DNA of 64,000 nucleotides from Parvibaculum sp040390855 (GTDB lineage: Bacteria; Pseudomonadota; Alphaproteobacteria; Parvibaculales; Parvibaculaceae), in NCBI GenBank assembly GCA_040390855.1, contig JAZJXO010000031.1:40013-104012 (forward strand), written 5' to 3'. The notes beneath the pieces are model-generated. The model ran no database searches and was not told the origin of the DNA. It saw only the letters and a list, made by a program, of their open reading frames with translations. Numbering within the stretch: position 1 is the stretch's first letter; every line of letters begins with the position of its first letter. Positions 26,880 through 35,185 of this stretch are shown piece after piece. A program made the position numbers and the translations under genes.

Positions 26880-28202
26880 TCATGCCGAGCGAGGCCATTT
26901 GGGGTGTTCGCTGTCGATTACATAGGCGTGTGCGTGTCTGCGTCCGCTGCCGAAGCCAGCCGCTTCGGAGATATGTGGATGGCCTTCATCGAGCGTGTCA
27001 TGGACGTGCTCGATCACATCAGCGTCGCGCGACGGCCAAAGCTGCATCGCTACGAACACAGATACAGCCGCCGTCAGGCCGAGCGCGGCAAAGGTGAAAG
27101 GCAATCCGGCTGTGGCACCGAGCCAACCGGCAACAGGATAGGTAATCAGCCAACAGGCATGAGAAAGCGCAAACTGCGCAGCAAAAAGTGCGGGCCTATC
27201 CTCTGGCCGCGAAGATCGGCGCAATAGCCGCCCGGAAGGCGTTTGCGCTAGCGAGTAGCCTAAGCCAAGGACGAACCAGAGCGGCAACAACCATCCGAAA
27301 CTTGGTACCTGTGTGCCGACAAATAATCCGATGACGAGAACACTGGCACCGGCGAGCATAGCTTTCCGATCCGGCATGTCGTCCAGAAGGCGAGGCAGGA
27401 GCAGCGCGGCGATCATTGATCCGCTGCCGAAGGCTGCGAGGGCGATTGCCGTGGCACGTTGTGTCAGGCCAAACTCTGCCTGCACCAGCACTACAGTGTT
27501 GACGATCACCATGGAACTGGCGGCGGCTATGGCCAGATTAAGCGCGAGAAGTCCGCGCAAGCGCGGCGTGGCGAGATAGATGCGCAAGCCGCGTGTGGTG
27601 CGATCATAGATACGACGATGCTCGATCACCTTTGGGCTCGGCAAGACGACGGATACAACAAGCGCTGCCGACGCGAGGAAACCGATTGCTGTACCTGCGA
27701 ATAAATCGTGGAAGCTGATGACGGTGAGCAAAGCTGCTGCCAGCATTGGGCTGGCGACGCTTTCAAGATCATACGCCAGACGCGAGAGAGACAACGCTCG
27801 CGTGTATTCTTTTTCGTCTGGCAAGACATCGGGAATGGTTGCCTGAAAAGTCGGCGTAAATGCGGCCGATGCTGATTGCAGTATGAAGATTAGAGCATAG
27901 ACTTCCCATATCTGCGTCACAAATGGCAACAACACGGCTACCCCCGCCCGCACCAAATCAAGTGTAACGAGCATGGTTCGGCGCGGCAGGCGTTCAGCGA
28001 AAGCTGCGGCGATCGGTGCCACGCCGATATAGGCAATCATTTTGATGGCGAGAGCGGTGCCAAGCACTTTGCCCGCATCAGCACCGGCAAGGTCGTAGGC
28101 CAGCAATCCGAGCGCGACAGTGGCGAGACCCGTGCCGACAAGTGCTATGACCTGCGCCATTAAGAGGTGTCGATAAACGCGATTGGCGAGAACCTTTAGC
28201 AT
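26880..28202 (-). CDS. MFS transporter with His-rich C-terminus (probable Ni/Co exporter)
   Basis: This 440-residue, 12-span major-facilitator protein has loops such as AERLPRRTMLVTLDLVRAGV. The C-terminal 45 residues are rich in histidine (VIEHVHDTLDEGHPH and GRRHAHAYVIDSEH), like the tail of the nickel exporter NreB. It lies 15 nt downstream of a CsoR/RcnR-family repressor gene, which fits metal-inducible export. Nickel or cobalt is inferred from the tail, the repressor and the HupE gene across the divergent promoter; other metals are possible. Confidence 0.82.
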   Translation of the reverse strand: MLKVLANRVYRHLLMAQVIALVGTGLATVALGLLAYDLAGADAGKVLGTALAIKMIAYIGVAPIAAAFAERLPRRTMLVTLDLVRAGVAVLLPFVTQIWEVYALIFILQSASAAFTPTFQATIPDVLPDEKEYTRALSLSRLAYDLESVASPMLAAALLTVISFHDLFAGTAIGFLASAALVVSVVLPSPKVIEHRRIYDRTTRGLRIYLATPRLRGLLALNLAIAAASSMVIVNTVVLVQAEFGLTQRATAIALAAFGSGSMIAALLLPRLLDDMPDRKAMLAGASVLVIGLFVGTQVPSFGWLLPLWFVLGLGYSLAQTPSGRLLRRSSRPEDRPALFAAQFALSHACWLITYPVAGWLGATAGLPFTFAALGLTAAVSVFVAMQLWPSRDADVIEHVHDTLDEGHPHISEAAGFGSGRRHAHAYVIDSEHPKWPRSA

Positions 28203-28217
28203 GGCGGCAAAATATCC

Positions 28218-28499
28218 TCACAGGTACTTGGTGATTTCCTTGAACTCGTCGATTGAGCGGCGCTGTTCTCGCGCCAGCTTTCCAACTACTTCTTCAAGGC
28301 AATGGTCGAGGTGGTCCTGAATCAGGGTCTTCTTAGCTGAAGCGATTGCCTTTTCGACCGCATGAAGCTGTTGGGCAATGTCATGACAGGACCGTTCCGC
28401 CTCGATCATCTCGATGACGCCTTTGAGGTGTCCATCGGCGCGCTTCAGCCGATTGACGATATCGGTGTGTGTGGCATGGAAGTGAGCATGATCGTTCAT
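28218..28499 (-). CDS. CsoR/RcnR-family metal-sensing repressor
   Basis: This 93-residue all-helical repressor belongs to the family that leaves DNA on binding Cu(I), Ni(II) or Co(II). It has an N-terminal His cluster (MNDHAHFHATH), Cys38 in RSCHDIAQQL, His63 and Cys67 in QDHLDHCLEEVV. The spacing C-x24-H-x3-C matches the CsoR triad, while the N-terminal histidines recall RcnR, so the cognate metal is uncertain. It precedes the MFS exporter by 15 nt. A 37-bp palindrome with a central C/G tract ends 2 nt from its start codon and is the obvious operator. Confidence 0.9.
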   Translation of the reverse strand: MNDHAHFHATHTDIVNRLKRADGHLKGVIEMIEAERSCHDIAQQLHAVEKAIASAKKTLIQDHLDHCLEEVVGKLAREQRRSIDEFKEITKYL

Positions 28500-28500
28500 G

Positions 28501-28537
28501 ACTTGATACTATCCCCCCGGGGGGGATAGTATCAAGT
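28501..28537. promoter_or_regulatory. 37-bp palindromic operator of the CsoR/RcnR-like repressor
   Basis: ACTTGATACTATCCCCCC (28501-28518) is followed by one G and then by its exact reverse complement (28520-28537). RcnR/CsoR operators are G/C tracts flanked by AT-rich inverted repeats (for example TACT-G6-type), which this matches. It sits between the repressor start (28499) and the divergent gene at 28606, so it can control both directions. Confidence 0.85.
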
Positions 28538-28605
28538 TGCCAGTTGGCAAGAAAATTCCGAAGTGACAATTGTTTTGTAAGAGATTGAGTTAATAGTCGT
28601 TGAGA

Positions 28606-28995
28606 ATGTCGAATTGGTTCCACAGCACAGTTTTTTGCCTCGTCATCGCCTTCGCGATGACGCTCGGGACATTGTCGTCCACAATCGCAATCTCCGCCTC
28701 ACACAATCCAATTACGCTCGCCGCAGCCCAAGCGGCCCGTCATGCCGAACTGGCGGTACAGGTTGAGGCTCACGGGCACGATCATGACGACGGCATTGAA
28801 GACGAACAAAACCCCGGTCATACCCACGGACATAATCAGGCTGATCATACTCACGAGACTGCAAGCGCGCTGCCGACCCTCGCACAGCCTGTGCGACCGA
28901 TAGGACAGAGCTGGTTGGTCCCTGCGTCCGTGTTTGCCGACCTTGACACACGCTTCCGATTAGAACGCCCACCGAGATTGACCATCATTGCCTGA
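28606..28995 (+). CDS. His-rich exported protein
   Basis: ATG 28606 gives 129 residues. The N-terminus is a signal peptide (VFCLVIAFAMTLGTLSSTIA). The middle holds many His and Asp residues in short clusters (AHGHDHDDGIED, HTHGHNQADHTHE), typical of periplasmic metal-binding or buffering proteins. The last part (RFRLERPPRLTIIA) is basic and proline-rich. It is the first gene after the palindromic operator and is followed by HupE. It may deliver or buffer nickel or cobalt in the periplasm; this is inference from composition. Confidence 0.7.
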   Translation: MSNWFHSTVFCLVIAFAMTLGTLSSTIAISASHNPITLAAAQAARHAELAVQVEAHGHDHDDGIEDEQNPGHTHGHNQADHTHETASALPTLAQPVRPIGQSWLVPASVFADLDTRFRLERPPRLTIIA

Positions 28996-29025
28996 TCGCG
29001 GCCACTCGTGTGGCCACCCTCAAAG

Positions 29026-29778
29026 ATGACGATTGGAAATCTCATGCAAGGACCCTTCTACGAGGGGCTGTTGCGCGCGCATGTTTTGCGCTGGCGGCTT
29101 GCTCTTCCCATACTTTTGGCAATTCTGACAGTGCCACTTCTCGGCGGCACGGCTATCGCGCATGCCGTTGCAGAAGGCGACAAGGGCTACATTCAGGAAA
29201 TCACCGGCATCAATCTCTTGCCGTTCATCTACCTCGGCGCCAAGCACATGGTGACAGGATACGATCATATTCTGTTCCTGTTTGGCGTGATCTTCTTCCT
29301 TTATCGGATGAAGCACATCGGCCTCTACGTGAGCTTGTTCGCGCTGGGCCACTCCACCACCATGTTACTCGGCGTCTACTTCAACGTCGGAATTAATAGC
29401 TACATCATCGATGCGATCATCGGTTTCTCTGTCGTCTACAAAGCCCTCGACAATATGGGTGCCTTCCAACGCTGGCTCGGTGTTCAACCGAACACCAAGA
29501 TCGCGACGCTGATCTTTGGCTTTTTCCATGGCTTCGGCCTTTCGACAAAGATTATCGAGTACGACATCTCTCCCGATGGGTTGGTGCCAAATCTCCTTGC
29601 CTTCAATGTCGGGGTCGAAATTGGCCAACTGCTCGCACTTGCTGTCATCCTGATCGTTATGGGTTACTGGCGGCGGACAACGAGCTTCTGGCGTCACGCT
29701 TACACCGCAAACACTGCCATTATGACTGCCGGGTTCGTGCTGATTGGATATCAGCTCACCGGCTGGGTCATCTCTTGA
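29026..29778 (+). CDS. HupE/UreJ-family membrane protein
   Basis: This protein of about 250 residues has six or more spans and HupE/UreJ hallmarks: LGAKHMVTGYDHILFLFGVI, LFALGHSTTMLLGVYF and FGFFHGFGLSTKI, with His residues placed as in nickel-transporting members. HupE proteins move Ni or Co. The location beside a metal repressor and exporter suggests metal handling rather than urease or hydrogenase supply, since neither enzyme is in the window. ATG 29026 is used; ATG 29044 is also possible. It is followed by the anchor protein after 23 nt. Confidence 0.85.
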   Translation: MTIGNLMQGPFYEGLLRAHVLRWRLALPILLAILTVPLLGGTAIAHAVAEGDKGYIQEITGINLLPFIYLGAKHMVTGYDHILFLFGVIFFLYRMKHIGLYVSLFALGHSTTMLLGVYFNVGINSYIIDAIIGFSVVYKALDNMGAFQRWLGVQPNTKIATLIFGFFHGFGLSTKIIEYDISPDGLVPNLLAFNVGVEIGQLLALAVILIVMGYWRRTTSFWRHAYTANTAIMTAGFVLIGYQLTGWVIS

Positions 29779-29801
29779 ACATCCGCAAAAGGAAACTTCG
29801 A

Positions 29802-30458
29802 ATGTACAATACCGACATCCCGACCCGCGCCGAACTGCCAACATCTAAGCAGCTTCTTCGCTCCACTTTCATCGCCATCGTCTCAGCTGTGGTGATCCTC
29901 GTAACCGTCGTCCTACCAGCAGAATATGCCATCGATCCAACCGGCATTGGACGCTCGCTTGGCTTGGCTAAAATGGCCGAGATCAAAATCCAGCTCAAAG
30001 AAGAGGCGGAGCTGGATCGCGCACGTATCCAGAAAGATAGCGCACCTGCTGGGATACCTTCGAAGGACGAGCGATCAAGCCTGCTGGGGAATATCTTTGC
30101 ACAACTCGTGATCGGCTCGGCTGCTGCGCAAGAAGCCTTGGCCGCGCGATCCGATGAAGTCTCAGTCACCTTGAAGCCGGGCGAAAGCGCGGAAATTAAG
30201 CTGACGATGAATGCGGATGCCCGGGCGAACTTTTCTTGGACAGCTGCGGGTGGCGTAGTGAACTTCGACTTGCACGGCGATGGCGATGGGCAATCGACGA
30301 GCTACGAAAGAGGCCGTGCCGTTTCTAGTGCCAAGGGAGTGCTGGAAGCAGCCTTCGATGGCAATCATGGTTGGTTCTGGCGTAATCGTGGACAGGCAGA
30401 CGTAACAATCACGTTGCGCACAAATGGCGATTACGCCGACATCAAGCAGATGTTCTGA
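29802..30458 (+). CDS. Transmembrane anchor protein
   Basis: ATG 29802 follows AAAAGGAAAC and gives 218 residues. A short cytoplasmic start (MYNTDIPTRAELPTSKQLLR) leads into one membrane span (FIAIVSAVVILVTVVLP), then YAIDPTGIGRSLGLAKMAEI and a charged helix. The periplasmic end is a beta-rich domain (VTLKPGESAEIKLTMN; FSWTAAGGVVNFDLHGDGDG). Proteins of this type are annotated as 'transmembrane anchor protein' in metal islands, and none is characterised as far as I know. It probably works with HupE, the gene directly upstream. Confidence 0.75.
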   Translation: MYNTDIPTRAELPTSKQLLRSTFIAIVSAVVILVTVVLPAEYAIDPTGIGRSLGLAKMAEIKIQLKEEAELDRARIQKDSAPAGIPSKDERSSLLGNIFAQLVIGSAAAQEALAARSDEVSVTLKPGESAEIKLTMNADARANFSWTAAGGVVNFDLHGDGDGQSTSYERGRAVSSAKGVLEAAFDGNHGWFWRNRGQADVTITLRTNGDYADIKQMF

Positions 30459-30638
30459 ATACGCCCTATGAACCCGCTGCCGCTGTGGCGGCGGGTTCAA
30501 ATTGTCGGACTGAGCAAGCAATCAAAGTTTGTCTTGTGAGCGTATTTTACAAGAATCAAGTAAATGGTTCTATGATTTATTTCAGCGGAGCCGCCATGAG
30601 ACTTTACGCCTTCAGTTGTGACTCTATTCCATTGATCT

Positions 30639-31166
30639 CTATTCCAAGCTGAAGGGGATTGTCACTGTTGAAGTGCGAAGGTCTTTCAAAATCGTAATTT
30701 CATAGTTTCTCGGATACTTCGCGTGGTCCACAGTCGCGGAAATTGCTTTGCCTTTGCTCTGTTGCTCGGCCAAACCAATAGCGCCCTCAAGTGTTATCTT
30801 TGAACGCTCGATATATTTTTTCTGAGATATGACCTGACGTTTTGCCTGCTGATTCCACTTGAACTTTGAGGACACGACAGCACCAGAGTTCGCATCGATA
30901 GTAACTCTTTTCGTAGAACTTTTGCTGATTAACTTCACCACGTATACGGGCCCACTGGAAGTCGTTTTGCCAACAACTTCGGAAGGGGTTCCGCTAACTT
31001 GCTTGCGCGCAATCTCGACAGCTTGTGCAAGTGATAATTCAGTATTGAGCGAAACTTGATTGTTCGACGGTGTGGCGCTCTCATTCTGAAATGATTTCGC
31101 ACAACCCGTCAGGGCCAATGCCATTGCGATACTGGCAATTGCTGTAATCCGTACTTTATTTGTCAT
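30639..31166 (-). CDS. PepSY-repeat lipoprotein (paralogue 1)
   Basis: ATG 31166, with GAGAAG upstream, gives 175 residues. The lipobox is LALTGC. Two PepSY-like repeats follow: LSLAQAVEIARKQVSGTPSE...VVKLISKSSTKRVTIDANSG and then ITLEGAIGLAEQQSKGKAIS...YEITILKD. PepSY domains occur in periplasmic proteins that inhibit peptidases or handle metals. A clear paralogue lies at 48855-49388, next to the other RND operon. The in-frame extension to 31310 lacks a ribosome site and is rejected. Confidence 0.78.
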   Translation of the reverse strand: MTNKVRITAIASIAMALALTGCAKSFQNESATPSNNQVSLNTELSLAQAVEIARKQVSGTPSEVVGKTTSSGPVYVVKLISKSSTKRVTIDANSGAVVSSKFKWNQQAKRQVISQKKYIERSKITLEGAIGLAEQQSKGKAISATVDHAKYPRNYEITILKDLRTSTVTIPFSLE

Positions 31167-31376
31167 CTTGCTTCTCACTAAGAATGAATTCCGCTGCAAT
31201 CTGCCTAGGCAGATGCGGACATGAAAATGGATACGTCGCCCAACTCTTGTTGGTCGTGGTTTTGGAATTTTGCGTCTGATAGGTATCGGCGTATCAGCGT
31301 CAGGCGCCAAGTTACCGATGCATTGGCATCAAAAGAAAACCGCACCTGTGGATATGGCGGCCGTTCCTTGACGCAA

Positions 31377-31739
31377 TTAGGCAGCGATAATTGGGGGGGA
31401 AAGTTCCGGGCTGCAGACACGGTCATTCATTTTGTTGACCGAAATTGCAAGCCAACCGGAGCCACTGGCCGAGTTGCTCCAACTCGTCGCTGCTGGCATG
31501 CACGCAAGATTGTGCAGGCAGTTTAAGCCTTCAGCGCAATTGGCCGACGCGTCATTGCTTTGTTGATCGCCCGAGTCTGGGGGGGTCGGGAGTGTTCTAT
31601 CAAACGTACTGTCTGCGTGGAGATACTCGGTATGACCAGTGAGTTTATGTACAGATTCCACGCCGCTCGGCAGCACTCCACCCAGGACGGTGAGTACCGT
31701 GAGGACGATCAAGAGGTGTTTAAGCGCATTCCGAAGCAT
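31377..31739 (-). CDS. Small exported protein with C-A-x-G-x-x-C motif (1)
   Basis: This 120-residue protein has a signal-like N-terminus (LLIVLTVLTVLGGVLPSG), then NCAEGLNCLHNLAC, a tryptophan-containing stretch, and ends SPELSPPIIAA. The same motif and tail occur in the protein at 47912-48250 (KCADGIVCTQTLAC, PEPTPPIS), so the two are homologous. Several small periplasmic proteins of Czc-type clusters (CzcI-like) have a similar size and a proline tail, but I cannot confirm membership. It lies between a PepSY lipoprotein gene and the ISPpu12-like transposon that separates it from the czc operon. Confidence 0.65.
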   Translation of the reverse strand: MLRNALKHLLIVLTVLTVLGGVLPSGVESVHKLTGHTEYLHADSTFDRTLPTPPDSGDQQSNDASANCAEGLNCLHNLACMPAATSWSNSASGSGWLAISVNKMNDRVCSPELSPPIIAA

Positions 31740-31824
31740 TTTGCGAATGTAGGGATCAAGTTTTTTTAAAGCAAGCCCGCAAAAAAGTCTGCAAGCTCAC
31801 TCGGACATTACGAGAGCGTTAGTT

Positions 31825-31832
31825 AAATTAAG
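31825..31832 (+). repeat. Target-site duplication, left copy
   Basis: AAATTAAG directly precedes the left terminal repeat of the ISL3-type transposon and is repeated at 35205-35212. Confidence 0.9.
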
Positions 31833-31856
31833 GGGTAAGCGGATTAAATGGTTGAT
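31833..31856 (+). repeat. Left terminal inverted repeat of the ISL3-type element
   Basis: This 24-bp end pairs with 35181-35204 in inverse orientation, with three mismatches. Confidence 0.88.
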
Positions 31857-31919
31857 CTTACCTTTGCATGAGAGTGAGACAGACCGGCATCTCATCGGAT
31901 TATCTGGTTGATGCTTCAC

Positions 31920-32327
31920 CTACTGCTGGTGCATGTTTCCTTCGCTAATTCCAGCAAGAACCCCACACGCCTCAACTTCCCGGTCATCGTTGCAACTCGC
32001 TCTCAGTGAAACGAGTTGTTTCTCAAGCGCTTGCAGAGCGGTTATCTGCGACCGCACATGAGAGATGTGATCATCGAGCAAGGCGTTGACGGCGGTACAA
32101 GGCTGATGAGGGTCGTCCTGATAGCTCTGTAGTTCGTGAATCTCAGCCAGTGACAGGCCCAGGATTCTGCAGCGACGGATGAAGGCCAGCCCCTCACCAT
32201 GCTTCTCGGTATAGACACGGTAACCGTTGTCCTGCCGATCAGGCGGCGGCAACAAGCCCTGCTGTTCATAGAAGCGGATCGTCTGTGTTTCGACCCCTAC
32301 CAACTGCGCCAACTGACCAATGCGCAT
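31920..32327 (-). CDS. MerR-family Cd/Pb-responsive regulator (PbrR/CadR type)
   Basis: This 135-residue MerR activator starts at ATG 32327 behind GGGGAGGAGG. The winged helix MRIGQLAQLVGVETQTIRFY is followed by a dimerisation helix. Three metal-ligand cysteines are at 77, 112 and 121 (QPCTAV, ASCNDD, EACGVL), the triad and spacing of PbrR-type lead/cadmium sensors. It is divergent from the transporter gene and would act at the long-spacer promoter between them. It is cargo of the ISL3-type transposon. Confidence 0.9.
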   Translation of the reverse strand: MRIGQLAQLVGVETQTIRFYEQQGLLPPPDRQDNGYRVYTEKHGEGLAFIRRCRILGLSLAEIHELQSYQDDPHQPCTAVNALLDDHISHVRSQITALQALEKQLVSLRASCNDDREVEACGVLAGISEGNMHQQ

Positions 32328-32358
32328 CAGCCTCCTCCCCAACGGATTCTTTACTCTA

Positions 32359-32389
32359 TTGACCTTATAGTAGCTTTATAGTTTTAAAT
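32359..32389 (+). promoter_or_regulatory. MerR-type promoter/operator for the CDF-lspA operon
   Basis: TTGACC (32359-32364) and a TTAAAT -10 (32384-32389) are 19 bases apart, the over-long spacer that MerR activators correct by twisting DNA. An imperfect dyad, ACCTTATAG-TAG-CTTTATAG, fills the spacer and resembles cadR/pbr operators. Confidence 0.75.
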
Positions 32390-32422
32390 GGTACCACAAC
32401 ATTGTTCAAGTGGAGTCGTATC

Positions 32423-33319
32423 ATGAGCAAATCCTGTGGTGGCGCCTGTGGCGGTGATGCAACGTCCGCAGCGGATACCGATATACAGGCCTCCTCCGAG
32501 GCGCCAGGGAGATGGGTCAGTGTTTATGCCGTGCCGAAGATGGACTGTCCATCAGAAGAACGAATGATTCGCCTAGCCCTGAACGGCTTTGAGGAGATTC
32601 GGGCGCTGTCCTTCGACTTGTCGAACCGCCGGCTGAAGGTCGTGCATGACGGCGAGGTCGAGCCCGTCACCTCGAAACTGAAGACCTTGGGGCTAGGCGC
32701 CTCGCTTCAGGAAACCGTCGCTGCAAATCCGGAGACCATCAAGGCCGCCGAGTTTTCGGCAGCTTCTGCTAAGCAAGAATCCGGGACCCTGCGCTGGTTG
32801 CTCGGCATCAATGCACTTCTGTTCGTGGTGGAAATGACTGCCGGTCTGATCGCCCAGTCCACCGGCCTGATTGGAGAATCCCTGGACAATTTTGCCGATG
32901 CGGCGGTGTACGGGCTTGCCCTTTATGCGGTTGGACATAGCGTGAAAATGCAGGTACGTGCCGCGCATCTTGCTGGTGTACTGCAACTGATCTTGGCTGT
33001 GGGCGTGCTCGTAGAGGTGGTGAGACGCTTTGTATTCGGTAGTGAGCCTGAATCGCTGGTGATGATGGCTATCGCATTCGTCGCATTGATTGCCAATACC
33101 AGTTGTCTGCTGCTCATATCCAAACATCGGGAAGGCGGGGCGCACATGAAGGCAAGCTGGATATTCTCGGCCAACGACGTGGTGATCAACCTGGGGGTCA
33201 TCACCGCCGGCGCCCTGGTCGCGTGGACCGGTTCCAATTATCCGGATCTGATTATCGGCACCATCGCGGGGGGCATTGTACTTAACGGTGCCAGACGCAT
33301 TTTGGCGTTGAAGGGTTAA
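32423..33319 (+). CDS. CDF-type cation efflux transporter with HMA-like N-terminus
   Basis: ATG 32423, with GGAG 7 nt upstream, gives 298 residues. It begins MSKSCGGACGGDATSAADTD, a Cys-containing lead, then an HMA-like domain (VPKMDCPSEERMIRLALNGF). The membrane part has cation-diffusion-facilitator features: GLIGESLDNFADAAVYGLAL and later WIFSANDVVINLGVI, both with Asp/Asn ligands in spans. It probably exports Cd, Zn or Pb from the cytoplasm under control of the adjacent PbrR-like protein. lspA follows after 3 nt. Confidence 0.88.
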   Translation: MSKSCGGACGGDATSAADTDIQASSEAPGRWVSVYAVPKMDCPSEERMIRLALNGFEEIRALSFDLSNRRLKVVHDGEVEPVTSKLKTLGLGASLQETVAANPETIKAAEFSAASAKQESGTLRWLLGINALLFVVEMTAGLIAQSTGLIGESLDNFADAAVYGLALYAVGHSVKMQVRAAHLAGVLQLILAVGVLVEVVRRFVFGSEPESLVMMAIAFVALIANTSCLLLISKHREGGAHMKASWIFSANDVVINLGVITAGALVAWTGSNYPDLIIGTIAGGIVLNGARRILALKG

Positions 33320-33322
33320 ATA

Positions 33323-33835
33323 ATGCTCATTATTGGCAAAAAGCTCTCGCCGTATGCCCTATTGTCCATATCGGGCCTGCTGGCAGCGTCTGATCAGGCT
33401 GTAAAGTGGCTGGTGCAGCAATCAATGGCCTATGGCGAGTATGTTTCGGTGACCCCGTTCTTTAACTGGGTGCACCTATGGAACACCGGTGCCGCATTCA
33501 GTCTTTTTGCGAATGGTGGAGGCTGGCAGCGCTACTTTTTTATCGGAATCGCGGTAGTGGTCTCGATTTTTCTGATCAAGCTGATCCTTGAAAATCGTCA
33601 TAAAGGAGAAGCCATCGCTTACAGTCTTATCCTCGGTGGCGCCATGGGCAACCTGATTGACCGGGTCTTTCGCGGCTATGTTGTGGATTCCTTTGATTTC
33701 TATTGGCGAGACTGGCATTGGCCGGCCTTCAACCTGGCTGATATTGCAATTGTCCTCGGTGCCTTACTTTTCGTTTCCAGCAGCTTGTTGGGTAAAAAAG
33801 CAAACACCAATGCCGAGCCGGATGGATCTGACTGA
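33323..33835 (+). CDS. lspA: Signal peptidase II (transposon-borne copy)
   Basis: This 170-residue, four-span protein has both catalytic aspartates of lipoprotein signal peptidase: GGAMGNLIDRVFRG and FNLADIAIV. The enzyme cleaves prolipoproteins before the lipidated cysteine. In lead-resistance operons a related peptidase (PbrC domain) accompanies the exporter, so a role in maturing a metal-related lipoprotein is possible. It is a cargo gene of the ISL3-type element; a housekeeping copy would lie elsewhere. Confidence 0.92.
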   Translation: MLIIGKKLSPYALLSISGLLAASDQAVKWLVQQSMAYGEYVSVTPFFNWVHLWNTGAAFSLFANGGGWQRYFFIGIAVVVSIFLIKLILENRHKGEAIAYSLILGGAMGNLIDRVFRGYVVDSFDFYWRDWHWPAFNLADIAIVLGALLFVSSSLLGKKANTNAEPDGSD

Positions 33836-33856
33836 CACCTACGCCTATACAACACC

Positions 33857-35146
33857 ATGACCGAACTTCCCGACAACATCCTTCACCTGCCGCAATACCA
33901 AGTACTGGGCTGCAAATCAACCGACGACGAAATGCACTTCCAGGTGGACGTGCCCGATCCCATCGCCTGCGAGGAATGCGGCGTGCAGGGTGAGTTCGTA
34001 CGGTTCGGCAAGCGTGACGTTCCCTATCGTGATCTGCCCATCCACGGCAAGCGGGTCACTCTCTGGGTAGTCCGCCGCCGATACACCTGCCGGGCCTGCA
34101 AGACAACATTCAGGCCCCAGCTACCGGAGATGGTGGACGGATTCCGTATGACACTGCGGCTGCATGAGTACGTGGAGAAGGAATCCTTCAACCACCCCTA
34201 CACCTTTGTGGCGGCACAGACCGGCCTGGACGAGAAGACGGTGCGCGACATCTTCAACGCCCGCGCCGAGTTCCTGGGGCGCTGGCACCGCTTCGAGACG
34301 CCCCGCATCCTGGGCATTGACGAGCTATACCTGAACAAGCGCTACCGCTGCATTCTGACCAACATTGAGGAGCGAACCCTGCTCGACCTGCTGGCCACCC
34401 GCCGCCAGGACGTGGTGACCAACTACCTGATGAAGCTGAAAGACCGGCAGAAGGTCGAGATCGTCAGCATGGACATGTGGAACCCCTACCGGGCAGCGGT
34501 CAAGGCTGTGCTGCCCCAGGCCCGTATCGTGGTCGATAAGTTCCATGTGGTGCGCATGGCCAACGATGCCCTAGAGAGAGTGCGCAAGGGCCTCAGAAAG
34601 GAGCTGAAACCGTCCCAGAGCCGGACTCTCAAGGGAGACCGGAAAATCCTGCTGAAACGCGCTCACGAAGTCTCAGACCGGGAGCGCCTCATCATGGAGA
34701 CCTGGACAGGCGCGTTCCCGCAACTGCTGGCCGCCTACGAGCACAAGGAGCGCTTCTACGGCATCTGGGACGCCACCACACGGCTCCAGGCAGAAGCCGC
34801 CCTGGACGAGTGGATAGCCACCATCCCGAAGGGCCAAAAGGAAGTCTGGAGCGATCTGGTCAGGGCAGTGGGAAACTGGCGCGAAGAGACCATGACCTAC
34901 TTCGAGACGGACATGCCCGTCACCAACGCTTACACGGAGTCCATCAACCGACTGGCCAAGGACAAGAACCGTGAAGGGCGCGGTTACTCCTTCGAGGTGA
35001 TGCGGGCACGAATGCTCTACACCACGAAGCACAAGAAGAAGGCACCGACTGCGAAGGTCTCTCCTTTCTACAAGAAAACCATCGGTTACGGACTGCCGGA
35101 CTTCGCAGAGGAACTCAACTACGGAGTCGATCTATCAACCATCTGA
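33857..35146 (+). CDS. tnpA: ISL3-family transposase
   Basis: This 429-residue transposase has an N-terminal zinc finger with two CxxC pairs (CEECG; CRACK), a helix-turn-helix region (FVAAQTGLDEKTVRDIF) and a DDE catalytic core starting at ILGIDELYLNKRYRCILTN, with VSMDMWNPYR and the late Glu region TNAYTESINRLAKDKNREGR. Length and layout are complete, and together with intact ends and a target duplication suggest that the element may still be active. Confidence 0.93.
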   Translation: MTELPDNILHLPQYQVLGCKSTDDEMHFQVDVPDPIACEECGVQGEFVRFGKRDVPYRDLPIHGKRVTLWVVRRRYTCRACKTTFRPQLPEMVDGFRMTLRLHEYVEKESFNHPYTFVAAQTGLDEKTVRDIFNARAEFLGRWHRFETPRILGIDELYLNKRYRCILTNIEERTLLDLLATRRQDVVTNYLMKLKDRQKVEIVSMDMWNPYRAAVKAVLPQARIVVDKFHVVRMANDALERVRKGLRKELKPSQSRTLKGDRKILLKRAHEVSDRERLIMETWTGAFPQLLAAYEHKERFYGIWDATTRLQAEAALDEWIATIPKGQKEVWSDLVRAVGNWREETMTYFETDMPVTNAYTESINRLAKDKNREGRGYSFEVMRARMLYTTKHKKKAPTAKVSPFYKKTIGYGLPDFAEELNYGVDLSTI

Positions 35147-35159
35147 GGGTGGTATCAGA

Positions 35160-35185
35160 TTGATGGGGTGAAGGTGCCCCATCAA
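35160..35185 (+). terminator. Hairpin after the ISL3 transposase
   Basis: TTGATGGGG and CCCCATCAA form a perfect 9-bp stem around an 8-nt loop, 13 nt past the transposase stop and touching the right terminal repeat. There is no T-run, so it may be a terminator or part of the transposon end. Confidence 0.4.

Noticed and set aside
30470..30497. Hairpin after the membrane anchor gene as a terminator
   Set aside because: The arms pair only over about 8 bp and no T-run follows.
31221..31526. 101-aa plus-strand frame
   Set aside because: It overlaps the minus-strand exported-protein gene, whose motif is shared with a paralogue; the plus-strand product has no pattern.
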